DNA of 64,000 nt from Chryseobacterium sp. KACC 21268 (GCA_028736075.1 CP117875.1:1798001-1862000), one strand, 5' to 3'; positions 33,715-43,066 are shown, counted from the stretch's first letter. Translations and numbers: made by a program. Notes: generated from the letters alone by a model not told the origin.

Positions 33715-34665
33715 ATGGCAGTATTCGTATACGCAGAAAATATAAACGGAATTTATAAAAAAGCAGCATTTGAAGCCGTTTCTTATGCAAAAGCAATCGC
33801 AACAAAAACTGGAGATTCAGTGACTGCGATTTCTATCAATCCTACAGATTCTTCAGATTTACTTTACAAATATGGCGCAGACAAAGTCATTAATGTAAAA
33901 GATGCAGGTCTGAAAAATTTCAGTTCCAAAGCTTATGCACAAGCAGTGAATGAGGTTTTCGACGGTAACGTGATCGTTTTTCCCCACACAACAGATGCCT
34001 CTTCAGTAGCGCCAATGTTGGCAATTCAGAAAAATTATTCTTTGATTACGAATGCGATCGACGTTCCAGAAAGCACTTCACCTTTTCAGGTTAAGAGAAG
34101 AGCATTCTCCGGAAAAGGTTTCATGCACGCAAAAGCTGATGCAGCGGGCGTTATCGTAACGGTTTCTCAAAATGCTTATGGTGTGAAAGAAAATGCAGCA
34201 TCTGGTTCGGAAGAAGTGAAGGAATTGAGCATTGCCAACGAAGATACAAAAGTAATCAACCACGAGCAGTCTTCCGGAAAGCTCGATCTTAAGGAAGCAG
34301 AAGTTGTTGTTTCAGCTGGTAGAGGTATGAAAGGTCCTGAAAACTGGGGAATGATCGAAGACTTGGCAAACGTTTTGGGCGCGGCAACAGCTTGTTCTAA
34401 ACCAGTTTCTGATATCGGATGGAGACCTCACACAGAGCACGTTGGACAGACTGGTAAAGCCATTTCTCCAAATCTTTATGTGGCGGTTGGTATTTCTGGG
34501 GCAATTCAGCATTTGGCTGGTGTCAACAGTTCCAAAACAATTGTTGTCATCAACAATGATGCGGAAGCACCTTTCTTCAAATCTGCAGATTACGGCGTAG
34601 TAGGCGATGCTTTCCAGATTATTCCTGCATTGACAGAGAAAATCAAAGCATTGAAAGGAGCATAA
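33715..34665 (+). CDS. etfA: Electron transfer flavoprotein subunit alpha
   Basis: A 316-residue FAD-binding subunit. The N-terminal domain pairs with EtfB; the C-terminal FAD domain has VVSAGRGMKGPENW, WRPHTEHVGQTGKAISPNLYVAVGISGAIQHLAGV and TIVVINNDAEAPFFKSADYGVVGD, which is the classical signature of the family. With EtfB it carries electrons to ETF:quinone oxidoreductase, which is not in this window. A terminator follows. Confidence 0.96.
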   Translation: MAVFVYAENINGIYKKAAFEAVSYAKAIATKTGDSVTAISINPTDSSDLLYKYGADKVINVKDAGLKNFSSKAYAQAVNEVFDGNVIVFPHTTDASSVAPMLAIQKNYSLITNAIDVPESTSPFQVKRRAFSGKGFMHAKADAAGVIVTVSQNAYGVKENAASGSEEVKELSIANEDTKVINHEQSSGKLDLKEAEVVVSAGRGMKGPENWGMIEDLANVLGAATACSKPVSDIGWRPHTEHVGQTGKAISPNLYVAVGISGAIQHLAGVNSSKTIVVINNDAEAPFFKSADYGVVGDAFQIIPALTEKIKALKGA

Positions 34666-34684
34666 TAGTCTTCAAAATAAAATC

Positions 34685-34718
34685 AAAACCTGAGTCATTG
34701 GCTCAGGTTTTTTTATGC
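34685..34718 (+). terminator. Terminator of etfBA
   Basis: Ten-base arms AAAACCTGAG and CTCAGGTTTT, 7-base loop, then a run of Ts. Confidence 0.9.
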
Positions 34719-34932
34719 ATTAAACTTTTAACAAAATTCATTGTAAACCGAAGTCTTAACAAAAAACGATTCTGCTCAGCATACGGATATTGTATGTTCA
34801 AAATCAACGCGTTATAATCCATTATTGTTTGGCATTTTGAAATAAATAGTTTTTACATTTTACTTTCTACATAAATACGATTGAAACCACGTAAAAATCA
34901 ACAATTTCTCAATGAAAATTAACAAAAAATTT

Positions 34933-34940
34933 TATATTTG
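34933..34940 (+). promoter_or_regulatory. -7 element very close to the start codon (possible leaderless mRNA)
   Basis: TATATTTG ends 4 bases before the ATG at 34945. If it is used, transcription would start at or beside the start codon. No well-spaced TTG is seen upstream. Confidence 0.5.
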
Positions 34941-34944
34941 CTAA

Positions 34945-35550
34945 ATGGATTATAAAAAATTAATCATAAGAGGAATCTCATACAGCCAAACCCAATCGGG
35001 AGCTTATGCGCTGTTGCTGGAACATGAAGAAACATCAGTCAAACTGCCTGTTGTTATAGGGAATTTTGAAGCGCAATCCATTTCTTTAGGATTAGAAAAA
35101 GACATCAATCCACCTCGTCCTTTGACGCACGATCTGTTCACACAATTTGTGAAAAACACCAATTTTAAAATCGAATCCGTCATCATCTATCAAATAAAAG
35201 ACGGTGTTTTCTTCTCGAATATAAATTTCAAGAATCCATTATCAGACGAGGAATTGATTTTGGACGCCAGAACTTCCGACGCCGTTGCAATGGCAGTTCG
35301 TTTTGACGCACCGATTTTCACGACTTCTGATGTTCTGAATGAAGCTGGAATTCTACTTGAACTTGACGAAACGCCGAAAGTGGGAGATGAGGAAATCGAA
35401 TCCGATGATGTTTCGGATTTTAATGATCTATCGGGTCTCACTGTAGAAGAGCTGAACCAATTATTAGCTGATGCTGTAAAAGAAGAAGATTATGATACCG
35501 CGCTGAGATTGCAGGAAGAGATCAAAAGAAGAAACAAAAAAATCGACTAA
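34945..35550 (+). CDS. Bifunctional nuclease family protein (DUF151 plus UVR motif)
   Basis: A 201-residue protein. Residues 1-145 form the DUF151 / bifunctional nuclease domain (VKLPVVIGNFEAQSISLGLE, RPLTHDLF, LDARTSDAVAMAVRFDAPIFT). Residues about 165-199 are a UVR motif (ELNQLLADAVKEEDYDTALR), the coiled-coil that in UvrB and UvrC binds a partner. DUF151 proteins have reported DNase and RNase activity in plants and a few bacteria. The nucleoside permease gene follows by 25 bases and is probably cotranscribed. Confidence 0.88.
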   Translation: MDYKKLIIRGISYSQTQSGAYALLLEHEETSVKLPVVIGNFEAQSISLGLEKDINPPRPLTHDLFTQFVKNTNFKIESVIIYQIKDGVFFSNINFKNPLSDEELILDARTSDAVAMAVRFDAPIFTTSDVLNEAGILLELDETPKVGDEEIESDDVSDFNDLSGLTVEELNQLLADAVKEEDYDTALRLQEEIKRRNKKID

Positions 35551-35575
35551 CCAATACTAATATCATTTTATAATA

Positions 35576-36955
35576 ATGAGTCTTAAATTACGATTGACTA
35601 TACTTAGCTTTCTGCAATTCTTTGTTTGGGGAGCTTGGCTGATAACGATGGCAAACTTCTGGTTTGGAACCAAACATTGGGATGGGACACAGTTCGGAGC
35701 TGTTTTCGGGACGATGGGAATTGCCTCGATTTTTATGCCAACCATTACAGGGATCATAGCAGACCGTTGGGTCAATGCGGAAAGGATTTATTCTGTTTTG
35801 CAGATTTTTTATGGTATTGTACTTTTTATTTTACCACATGCTGAAACACCGGATTCATTCTTTTATATTATGTTGATCGCAATGTGTTTCTACATGCCAA
35901 CAATTGCTCTGACTAACTCAATTTCTTATACGATTCTGAAGAACAGTCACTTGGATGTTGTAAAAGATTTTCCACCAATCAGAGTTTGGGGAACAATTGG
36001 TTTCATTGTGGCTATGTGGATTACTAATTTGACAGGAAACAAAGCAACAGAAGGACAGTTTTACATCGGTGGAGCTGCGGCAATTCTTTTAGGTTTATAT
36101 GCTTTGACATTACCAAAATGCCCACCACAAAAATTAATCGACAAGAGTGCGCCTCTTTCTGAGCAATTGGGACTAAACGCTTTCAAACTTTTTGGCAACT
36201 TCAAAATGGCTTTGTTCTTTTTGTTCTCAATGCTTTTGGGTGCTGCTTTACAATTGACAAATGCTTACGGAGACGTATTCTTGAGTGAGTTTGCTAATTT
36301 TCCAAAGTACACCAATTCGATCGTAGTGGAAAAATCAACAATCATTATGTCAATTTCCCAGATTTCTGAGACGCTTTTTATTTTGGCAATTCCATTTTTC
36401 TTGCGAAAATTCGGAATCAAAAAAGTAATGTTAATCAGTATGTTTGCGTGGGTTTTGCGTTTCGGATTATTTGCTTTTGGAGATCCTGTAAATGGACTAT
36501 GGATGATCATTCTTTCCTGTGTTGTTTACGGAATGGCTTTCGATTTTTTCAATATTTCCGGATCACTATTTGTTGAAACTACCACTGATAAAAAGATTAG
36601 ATCGTCAGCGCAAGGTTTGTTTATGATGATGACTAATGGTTTTGGAGCTGTACTAGGAAGTTATATCGCTGGTTGGGCCATAGATAAGTTCTTTACAATA
36701 AAATTCACAACAGTTAACGAGTTATCATCTTATCTGGAAACAACGCCGGATAATTCTACTTTCTTAGGGATTTTAAAAAATTCATTTAATTCCGCTGTTA
36801 ATCCAGATGGTACATTATCAAATATCGTTTTTGTAAAAGACTGGACTCATATTTGGCTTTATTTTGCGGCTTATTCATTAGTAATTGCAATCCTTTTTGG
36901 TTTGTTCTTCAGACATAAACACTCAATTGCAGATGTTGAAACCATCAGTCATTAA
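35576..36955 (+). CDS. Nucleoside permease (NupG/XapB family MFS)
   Basis: A 459-residue transporter with about twelve helices. The start LRLTILSFLQFFVWGAWLITMANF and the segment MPTIALTNSISYTILKN are typical of nucleoside:H+ symporters. PPIRVWGTIGFIVAMW marks the sixth-helix region and VVYGMAFDFFNISGSLFVET the tenth. It likely imports nucleosides across the inner membrane by proton symport. Confidence 0.88.
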   Translation: MSLKLRLTILSFLQFFVWGAWLITMANFWFGTKHWDGTQFGAVFGTMGIASIFMPTITGIIADRWVNAERIYSVLQIFYGIVLFILPHAETPDSFFYIMLIAMCFYMPTIALTNSISYTILKNSHLDVVKDFPPIRVWGTIGFIVAMWITNLTGNKATEGQFYIGGAAAILLGLYALTLPKCPPQKLIDKSAPLSEQLGLNAFKLFGNFKMALFFLFSMLLGAALQLTNAYGDVFLSEFANFPKYTNSIVVEKSTIIMSISQISETLFILAIPFFLRKFGIKKVMLISMFAWVLRFGLFAFGDPVNGLWMIILSCVVYGMAFDFFNISGSLFVETTTDKKIRSSAQGLFMMMTNGFGAVLGSYIAGWAIDKFFTIKFTTVNELSSYLETTPDNSTFLGILKNSFNSAVNPDGTLSNIVFVKDWTHIWLYFAAYSLVIAILFGLFFRHKHSIADVETISH

Positions 36956-37011
36956 TAATTTTTAATAATCGTGGCATATTTTTATATACACTTACAGAAA
37001 AATAATGTTTT

Positions 37012-37578
37012 ATGAGAAAATTAATCACCAGTGTAATCTTGATTTCAGGATGTCTAATGGTAGGTAATGTTGCATTAAGTTGCGACAAAGTAGACGAATT
37101 GATTGACAATATTTCTGTACCTATTCCATTTACTATTCCTCTTGATTTTAATGCAGAATTTCCTTTTGCTACTGCAAGTACGACAGAAACTGTGACCTAT
37201 CCAGAAATTCCTGTCAACATAGATGTAGATGCAAAAATCAAAGAGCAGTATTCAAATTTTTCTATCAATAATTTGAAAGCTGCAAAATTGGAAAAATTCA
37301 GTATCACTGCTATTGAAGGAAATGCAGTACCACTGGATGCCATTTTGGATGCTGAGGTGTTTTTCAAAACACCAGAAAATGGAGAAATTAAAGTAGCAAC
37401 AGTCACAGGGAATACAAATCCTACAGTGATTACTTTTTCCCCTACCAATGCTGATCTTATCAATCATTTAAAGTCTAAGCAGAATTCCTTCTTTTTGAAA
37501 ATTAAGGGATCAAAAATTACTGCCGGACTTATGAAAATTAAAATCAATACAGGCTTCAGAGTAGAAGTAGGTTTATAA
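37012..37578 (+). CDS. Secreted or lipid-anchored protein of unknown function
   Basis: A 188-residue protein with an N-terminal export signal. Two possible lipobox cysteines are seen, ISGC at residue 14 and ALSC at about 24, so lipidation is uncertain. The mature part is beta-rich, with short Pro-rich strands (VPIPFTIPLDFNAEFPF) at the N terminus. I recognise no named family. A bidirectional terminator follows its stop. Confidence 0.7.
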   Translation: MRKLITSVILISGCLMVGNVALSCDKVDELIDNISVPIPFTIPLDFNAEFPFATASTTETVTYPEIPVNIDVDAKIKEQYSNFSINNLKAAKLEKFSITAIEGNAVPLDAILDAEVFFKTPENGEIKVATVTGNTNPTVITFSPTNADLINHLKSKQNSFFLKIKGSKITAGLMKIKINTGFRVEVGL

Positions 37579-37584
37579 AAAATA

Positions 37585-37615
37585 AAAAAGATGACTTAGC
37601 GGTCATCTTTTTTTA
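37585..37615. terminator. Bidirectional terminator between convergent genes
   Basis: Eleven-base arms AAAAAGATGAC and GTCATCTTTTT with a 6-base loop. The loop contains the stop codon of the minus-strand gene at 37596. Confidence 0.88.
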
Positions 37616-37919
37616 TTTGATCTTCGTACGGATTATCTTCCGCAAAAAGCATATTTAGTATCAGCCCGATAATGATGATAATATTAATAATGACCCACAA
37701 AAAATTTGGGAAAGGAAATGTGATAAATGGGTTGTAGAGCAACGCTAGAATCACAAAAATTTTCACGTCCAACTGATCTCTCCTTTGAAAAGCATCATAG
37801 GCCAACCAGCCAAATCCAGCAAACAACAGATAACCGGAAAATCTGTAGAAAATAATCGGCATTTTTAAAAAACAAAGAATCAAAATTCCTGTTAATACTA
37901 ATTTTAGAAGCTGATTCAT
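37596..37919 (-). CDS. Small membrane protein with three or four helices
   Basis: A 107-residue hydrophobic protein: helices at about 5-20, 24-42, 52-66 and 72-92, and a charged C-terminal tail (EDNPYEDQIKKDDR). The conserved-looking part is FAGFGWLAYDAFQRRDQLDVKIFVILALLYNPF, which resembles the small DUF6804-type membrane proteins of flavobacteria; this assignment is tentative. Function unknown. Confidence 0.7.
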   Translation of the reverse strand: MNQLLKLVLTGILILCFLKMPIIFYRFSGYLLFAGFGWLAYDAFQRRDQLDVKIFVILALLYNPFITFPFPNFLWVIINIIIIIGLILNMLFAEDNPYEDQIKKDDR

Positions 37920-38039
37920 ATTTATCAGTTTCCTGTAAAATTAATAAATAAATATTTATCTTCTAGATTAATATTTTAATCTTTGATAATTTGATAAAAA
38001 TTTCTGGTTATAAATGTTAAGGATAATTAAATATTCTTT

Positions 38040-39017
38040 TTATTCAAAAACCAAATTATTCTGGATTGCCAAAGATTTCAGTTCCGTTTCTTCCCATTCT
38101 TTTTGGGCGTCGCTTTTCAATGTAATGCCACCACCAACAAAGAGAAATGCGTAATTTTTAAAGAAGCTTGCACATCGTAGATTCACAAAATAATAAACAA
38201 AATCCTCAGTCTCAACCTTGATGTAACCAGCGTAAAATTCTCTGTTGAAATGCTCGATACTTTTGATTCCTTGCGCGCAAAGTTCTTTAGGAAAGCCACA
38301 AACTGCGGGTGTTGGATGCAATTCCGAAATGATCTTATCCAAACTTTCCGGACTTATTTCTGCAGAAAAATCAGTTTTGAGATGTTTTATGTTCCCTGAA
38401 ATCAAATCTTTAGTCGATGAAACTTTCAGATTGGAAGAGAATTTCCTCAAAATAGATTGAATGTATTCCGTAACTGCTTTCTGTTCCTCGATTTCTTTGT
38501 CTGTCCAACTTTCATCCAACGGCAAAGTTCCTGCGAGGCTCATCGTTTCAAATGAGTTTGTTTTCTTGTCAAATTTTCCCAAGACTTCAGAAAATCCACC
38601 CATCCAAATCTCATTGTTTTTTTCGAAAAGATAACAGAATGCAGAAGGGTAGTTGTCGCAGAATTTGAGGAAACTTTTCGTTAATGATAATTTTTTCTGA
38701 GAATCAATGTCGAGATACATCAAAAGTTTCCTTCTGGAAAGTACCAACTTTTTAAGCTCGTTTTTCTCGATGAAATCTTTGGCTTGGTTAATTTTGATTG
38801 CATAGGAATCGCAAGTTTCTTTCCCGATTTCTATTAATGAACTCTTGTTTTTCGGAGCAACATTGCAGTTTTCTATGTCTTCTTTTGAAATTTCCTTGAT
38901 GGAGCCTTTGAAATCCAAAACGGTTTTAGAATCAAAACTGACGAATGAAACCTGTTTTTCTGATGAGTTTTCTAGCGTGTGAAAAACCTCTGAGTCGGGC
39001 AATCTGAAAACGAGCAT
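38040..39017 (-). CDS. menF: Isochorismate synthase
   Basis: A 325-residue chorismate-binding enzyme that converts chorismate to isochorismate, the first committed step of menaquinone synthesis. The C-terminal catalytic domain shows KKLVLSRRKLL, ETMSLAGTLP, the active-site HPTPAVCGFPKE and the final FYAGYIKVE...GGGITLKSDAQKEWEE. It is shorter than the Escherichia enzymes because the N-terminal domain is reduced. An anthranilate synthase function is unlikely since no glutaminase partner is nearby. A hotdog thioesterase gene lies 16 bases upstream on the same strand. Confidence 0.88.
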   Translation of the reverse strand: MLVFRLPDSEVFHTLENSSEKQVSFVSFDSKTVLDFKGSIKEISKEDIENCNVAPKNKSSLIEIGKETCDSYAIKINQAKDFIEKNELKKLVLSRRKLLMYLDIDSQKKLSLTKSFLKFCDNYPSAFCYLFEKNNEIWMGGFSEVLGKFDKKTNSFETMSLAGTLPLDESWTDKEIEEQKAVTEYIQSILRKFSSNLKVSSTKDLISGNIKHLKTDFSAEISPESLDKIISELHPTPAVCGFPKELCAQGIKSIEHFNREFYAGYIKVETEDFVYYFVNLRCASFFKNYAFLFVGGGITLKSDAQKEWEETELKSLAIQNNLVFE

Positions 39018-39033
39018 ATTGGAAAAAAATAAA

Positions 39034-39465
39034 TTAAACTTTTCCGACTGGGACGATGTTGTTCGTCATTGTCGTGTGATTGATGAGATTTCCTTTTTCG
39101 TCTCGAATCTCGATTTGGGAAACGTGCATCGTGTTTCCTTTTCGGATGAAAGTCGCCGTTCCAGTCACGACTCCTTCTCTAATTGCTCGCAAATGATTGC
39201 TGTTGATATTTGTGCCAACCGGAACCGATTTGGAAAGGTCAAGATTAATTAATGACAAACAAGATCCCAAAGTCTCCGCCAAAACGCAACTCGCGCCACC
39301 GTGCATAATGCCGTAAGGCTGATGAACTTTTGATGTCACCGGCATCGTCGCGGTCAAGAAATCATCGGAAACATCGGTGTATACAATGTCAAGCGTTTCG
39401 CCCAAAGTGTTTTTACTGGCTTTGTTCAACCGGTCAAGTACTTCTATTTTTTTTGCTTCGTCCAT
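39034..39465 (-). CDS. Hotdog-fold thioesterase (PaaI/MenI-like)
   Basis: A 143-residue hotdog thioesterase. PYGIMHGGASCVLAETLGSCLSLI is the family's active-site segment (with the catalytic Glu), and PVGTNINSNHLRAIREGVVTGTATFIRKG the second conserved strand pair. The adjacent isochorismate synthase gene suggests a role as 1,4-dihydroxy-2-naphthoyl-CoA hydrolase (MenI) in menaquinone synthesis; that is an inference from linkage, and a PaaI-type function cannot be excluded. The spacing of 16 bases implies an operon. Confidence 0.85.
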   Translation of the reverse strand: MDEAKKIEVLDRLNKASKNTLGETLDIVYTDVSDDFLTATMPVTSKVHQPYGIMHGGASCVLAETLGSCLSLINLDLSKSVPVGTNINSNHLRAIREGVVTGTATFIRKGNTMHVSQIEIRDEKGNLINHTTMTNNIVPVGKV

Positions 39466-39518
39466 CGAGTAAAATTAAAGGATTAAAGGATTAAATGATT
39501 AAAAATTAGTGAAAGAAG

Positions 39519-39561
39519 TAATTTTGCTATCAACTATCAACTATCAACTATCAACTATCAC
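39519..39561. repeat. CTATCAA tandem repeat
   Basis: CTATCAA-type heptamers repeated about five times (ATCAACTATCAACTATCAAC) between the thioesterase and the acyltransferase genes. The last units lie against the acyltransferase stop codon. Confidence 0.75.
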
Positions 39562-40133
39562 TAGTAGATCTGCGGATTCCAGTTCTTAGGATGTTTTGGC
39601 GTAATGTCATATTTCAAATAGAAATCCTGAATTTCCTGCATGATCTGTTCAAAAGTATGCGTTTCCAATTTCTCGTACGGAATGATGTAGCCTAGATTGA
39701 CGGTTTTTCTTTTGTAATCACCACCAGCTAAAACGATAGGAACCTTTGCTGCCAAAGCCATATTGTAAAAGCCTTTTCTCCACTTTGGGACCCAACTTCT
39801 TGTGCCTTCCGGCGTGATCACCAAACTGAAATCATCTTTCTTGAATTCGTCTGCTACGAATTTCACGAGGTCATTCTTCTGAGAACGGTCAATCCCTATT
39901 CCGCCAAGGCCTTTCACGATGCTGCCGTAGAAAGCTTTGGTATGCGCATCCTTGATGATAATCTTTAGTTTTTTACCCAATGCCCAGTAAGCAAGGTTTC
40001 CGAGAATGTACTCGCTGTTGTCGGTGTGTGGCGCAACTACGAGGATGCATCTGTCGAGATTGTTGACATCGCCTTGGAGAGCGATTTTCCAGCCTACCAA
40101 CTTGAGGATGGCTTTTCCTAAGAATTTTTTCAT
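39561..40133 (-). CDS. Lysophospholipid (1-acylglycerol-3-phosphate) acyltransferase family protein
   Basis: A 190-residue PlsC-like acyltransferase from the start chosen here. Motif I reads VAPHTDNSEYIL: the catalytic His is followed four residues later by Glu (HX4E) instead of the usual Asp. Motif III is TPEGTRSWVPKWRKGF and motif IV VPIVLAGGDY. It probably acylates a lysophospholipid or related acceptor at the membrane. A frame start nine codons upstream is possible, but MKKFLGKAILKL gives the normal amphipathic N terminus. Confidence 0.85.
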   Translation of the reverse strand: MKKFLGKAILKLVGWKIALQGDVNNLDRCILVVAPHTDNSEYILGNLAYWALGKKLKIIIKDAHTKAFYGSIVKGLGGIGIDRSQKNDLVKFVADEFKKDDFSLVITPEGTRSWVPKWRKGFYNMALAAKVPIVLAGGDYKRKTVNLGYIIPYEKLETHTFEQIMQEIQDFYLKYDITPKHPKNWNPQIY

Positions 40134-40388
40134 AGACAAAAAAATAAAGTACAGCGACAAAGCTATACTTTACAAATTTACAAAATATGTTTATTTTCTA
40201 AGAAATATCTAGATATTCTTTACGTGTCAAAAAAGGCTTGAGAAAAAATCGACCAGCTTGATGGCGATTGTAATTACCAATTGTATCATTTTGTTGTAGT
40301 TTTTTAGTTAGAAATTGATTTTCTGAAACAAATTTAAGAAATTAAATAATGGGATTAATAAAAATTTGGTTAATATTTTATTAAATTT

Positions 40389-41219
40389 TTAATTCATCTC
40401 CGGATAGGTTACGGCGTTTGTAAGATCCAAAGGATTGTAGCTCTTCAAAATGTGCTCCTGCATTACCTTTGCCATTTCTTTGAATTGGTCTTTGCTCGTG
40501 ATTTTCTTCCCGCCCACTTGGAAAGTTCCTGGTGGTACATCATCGAACTTCTCTCTTAGATCTTTCATCGGATCGTTGTAGAACTTCAGCATTTGCTTGT
40601 GCATATCTTCGATCTTGACATTCAGAGGTTTCTTGCCTGCGAAAGCTTCTAAGAAATCTGAGGTGTCGTAGGTCTTTTCTATTTTCTGACTTTTGATCAA
40701 TTTAAATATAAAGTTATCCTTACTGTCATTCATTTCAAAGATCAAACCTGGCAAACCTCGGAATTTGTAAGGTCCTTCTGAGATGTTGATATCTTTGGCA
40801 AACCAAGCGGTCCATTCTCTACCTCCGAAATTGGTCGTTGCTTTTTGCAAAGTGTACTGTCCAGAAGTCTTGGTCTCATTTTCCAGTTTCCAATCCATTT
40901 TGTCGGTGGTTTGGTAGGAAAAATAGTCCATCATCATTTCGTAGTTCGTATTCTGATAAGAGTTTTTCTTCCTGGTGATGACAGGTGCGCCGGTCCAATT
41001 GTAATTGCGACCTCCTTTTTTATTAATGGAATCATTCAGAACGCTTTCGTAATCGTAGAACTTGACATCAGTTGGATTGATGTCCAAAGCCATATTGGTC
41101 TTTCTGTATTCTGTGGATTCTGAATTTAGCTTGAATTGATATTCGTAGATGAATCGGTGCGTTTGAGCTTTTGATAGCGTCGTGAACATTACCAAAAGAA
41201 ACAAAGTATAGATTTTCAT
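40389..41219 (-). CDS. GLPGLI family secreted protein
   Basis: A 276-residue exported protein (signal peptide MKIYTLFLLVMFTTLSKAQ). It contains RGLPGLIFEMND near residue 175, the motif that names the GLPGLI family, and EWTAWFAKDINISEGPYKF just before it. The family is common in Bacteroidota, with unknown function; some members are adjacent to TonB-dependent receptors, but none is here. The upstream region contains ATCATTTATCA-type repeat words. Confidence 0.88.
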   Translation of the reverse strand: MKIYTLFLLVMFTTLSKAQTHRFIYEYQFKLNSESTEYRKTNMALDINPTDVKFYDYESVLNDSINKKGGRNYNWTGAPVITRKKNSYQNTNYEMMMDYFSYQTTDKMDWKLENETKTSGQYTLQKATTNFGGREWTAWFAKDINISEGPYKFRGLPGLIFEMNDSKDNFIFKLIKSQKIEKTYDTSDFLEAFAGKKPLNVKIEDMHKQMLKFYNDPMKDLREKFDDVPPGTFQVGGKKITSKDQFKEMAKVMQEHILKSYNPLDLTNAVTYPEMN

Positions 41220-41220
41220 A

Positions 41221-41259
41221 GTTTATGATCATTTATCATTTGACAATTATCATTTATAA
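41221..41259. repeat. Degenerate ATCATTTATCA-type repeat before the GLPGLI gene
   Basis: TATGATCATTTATCATTTGA and ATTATCATTTATAAAT lie directly upstream of the start codon on the minus strand. Confidence 0.6.
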
Positions 41260-41336
41260 ATCTTGGAAGAACTAGAGGAAAAGCGGAAACTCTTTACAGT
41301 TTTTGACCCGCTTTTCGACTAATCCACTCTCAATTT

Positions 41337-43061
41337 TTATTTAGTTTTGATGTTGATCTCTTTCTTTCCGTCTTTGATGTTGATGTTAAGGTCTTCAATC
41401 GATTTCTTAACTTTCTCATCAATTTTCAGTCTTTCCAAAACCACGTCTGCAGAATCTTTGGAGTAATATTTTCCATTGATCTTCACACTGTCATTCTCAT
41501 CAGAATTGTACTCAATTGTAGTTCCATTGATATTGATCTTGTTTTTCTCAACGGTGATTCCGCTGTTGTTATGATTGTCAGAATCGTTGTCATCATCGTC
41601 GTTATCATCGCTGACATTGACCTGATATTCTTTTTCATTAATGACTTTCGTATTTCTAGGAACTACAAGTTCATAATCCAATCTGTAATTTCTGAAACGG
41701 TATTCGTAAGGATACTCGAAGTAGTTTGGAAGGATGATTCTGTTCCCTACAATCTCTACAGGTACTCTCATTTTCAGAGGCTGGTTGTAACCATCAGCTT
41801 CTCTTTTTACGATCAGATATGGCGTTTTGATGTCATCTTTTCTCGTGATTTCTACGTGAGGATAATCCTTTTTGTAGATCTTTGATTTGTCAGAATAGAT
41901 ATTATTGAAGTACGTTTTGAAGTTCTCAGGAATGTCCACCTTTTTGCTATCAATGTAGATTGTGTCAATTGCATTTGGAGCGCTAATCGAGATGTTTTCA
42001 TAATCTTCATTTTCTCCACTATAGGCAAAGTTGAATCTTGAAGCATTCGCCGCTAGCACGCCAACCAAAACCAACCAGATAATCCCTAATGTTCCCAAAA
42101 CAGGTCCTACATAGTTGAATTTCGTCTTCGGAGAGAATAATTTGATCGATAATAATAAGAACGCAACACCGAAGATAATCGTTGGCAAAGCCGCAATCGC
42201 TAAGATCAGATAGCCCATATTGTTTTCCTCAAGATAGAATCCAAGGTTGTTGTCTATCCCGAATTTTCCAGATCCATAAGCAAAAGTCATTGCAAAAAGT
42301 CCGATGAAGCAGCCTGCAGCCATCAATGCCAACCAAACGGCAAGACAATATTTAAGGATTTTCAGGATCGTGTCACCAGCTGAACCAATTTTAGGTTTGT
42401 TCTCTGTGTAGATCTCGCCTGCTCTGGTCGTAGTTTCATTAGCAAACTGAACGATTTTTCCAGATTCTTCCTTTAGATTATCAAAGTTCAAAGGTTTCCC
42501 TTTCATTTTCAAAAAATCTGAAGCTGATTCTGCTTTTGGCAAAACGGCCCAAAGGATAAAGTACAAGATCACCACTAGGAATGAAGATCCTGGCGCTACC
42601 CAAAGGAAAAGAAATGCACCGATCCAGATCAGTCTCATCCAGCTGATCTCCATTCCGAAATAAGCTGCCAAACCTGCACAAACACCTGCTATCTTTTGTT
42701 TCTCGGGATCACGGAACAATTGCTTTTGAGAATTGCTGCTGTAAGAGAATGTTCCAGAAGTTTTAGATTGTTTCTGTTTCCCTTCAGAGAAGTAAGCTTC
42801 TTCTTGTTCGTCAATTTGTTCAGGCGTTCCGATTTGAGCAATCACTCTCTCAACATCAGAATCATTGATCACCTCTCTCTTTCCAAGTGTTTCTTTGAAG
42901 ATCTCCACCATTCTGATCTCGATGTCGTTCATCACTTCATCTGCTTCAGCGGCGTCTAGAGAATTTCTAAGAGCATTCAGATAATCGCTTAATTTTATGT
43001 AAGCCAGCTCGTCTATCGTAAAGGAAAAACCAGCGAGTGCTATAGATAATGTCTTGTTCAT
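41337..43061 (-). CDS. PspC-domain membrane protein
   Basis: A 574-residue protein. After an N-terminal region with a segment resembling HAAS-type domains (SDYLNALRNSLDAAEADEVMNDIEIRMVEIF) comes a PspC domain (about 115-180: KQLFRDPEKQKIAGVCAGLAAYFGMEISWMR with two helices). Several more transmembrane helices follow (about 240-350) and then a beta-rich extracytoplasmic domain with an Asp-rich stretch near residue 500. Start at 43061 is preferred; the upstream 20 codons overlap the PadR gene end. It forms an operon with padR 5 bases upstream and probably senses or protects the membrane. Confidence 0.88.
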   Translation of the reverse strand: MNKTLSIALAGFSFTIDELAYIKLSDYLNALRNSLDAAEADEVMNDIEIRMVEIFKETLGKREVINDSDVERVIAQIGTPEQIDEQEEAYFSEGKQKQSKTSGTFSYSSNSQKQLFRDPEKQKIAGVCAGLAAYFGMEISWMRLIWIGAFLFLWVAPGSSFLVVILYFILWAVLPKAESASDFLKMKGKPLNFDNLKEESGKIVQFANETTTRAGEIYTENKPKIGSAGDTILKILKYCLAVWLALMAAGCFIGLFAMTFAYGSGKFGIDNNLGFYLEENNMGYLILAIAALPTIIFGVAFLLLSIKLFSPKTKFNYVGPVLGTLGIIWLVLVGVLAANASRFNFAYSGENEDYENISISAPNAIDTIYIDSKKVDIPENFKTYFNNIYSDKSKIYKKDYPHVEITRKDDIKTPYLIVKREADGYNQPLKMRVPVEIVGNRIILPNYFEYPYEYRFRNYRLDYELVVPRNTKVINEKEYQVNVSDDNDDDDNDSDNHNNSGITVEKNKININGTTIEYNSDENDSVKINGKYYSKDSADVVLERLKIDEKVKKSIEDLNINIKDGKKEINIKTK

Positions 43062-43066
43062 AATAA

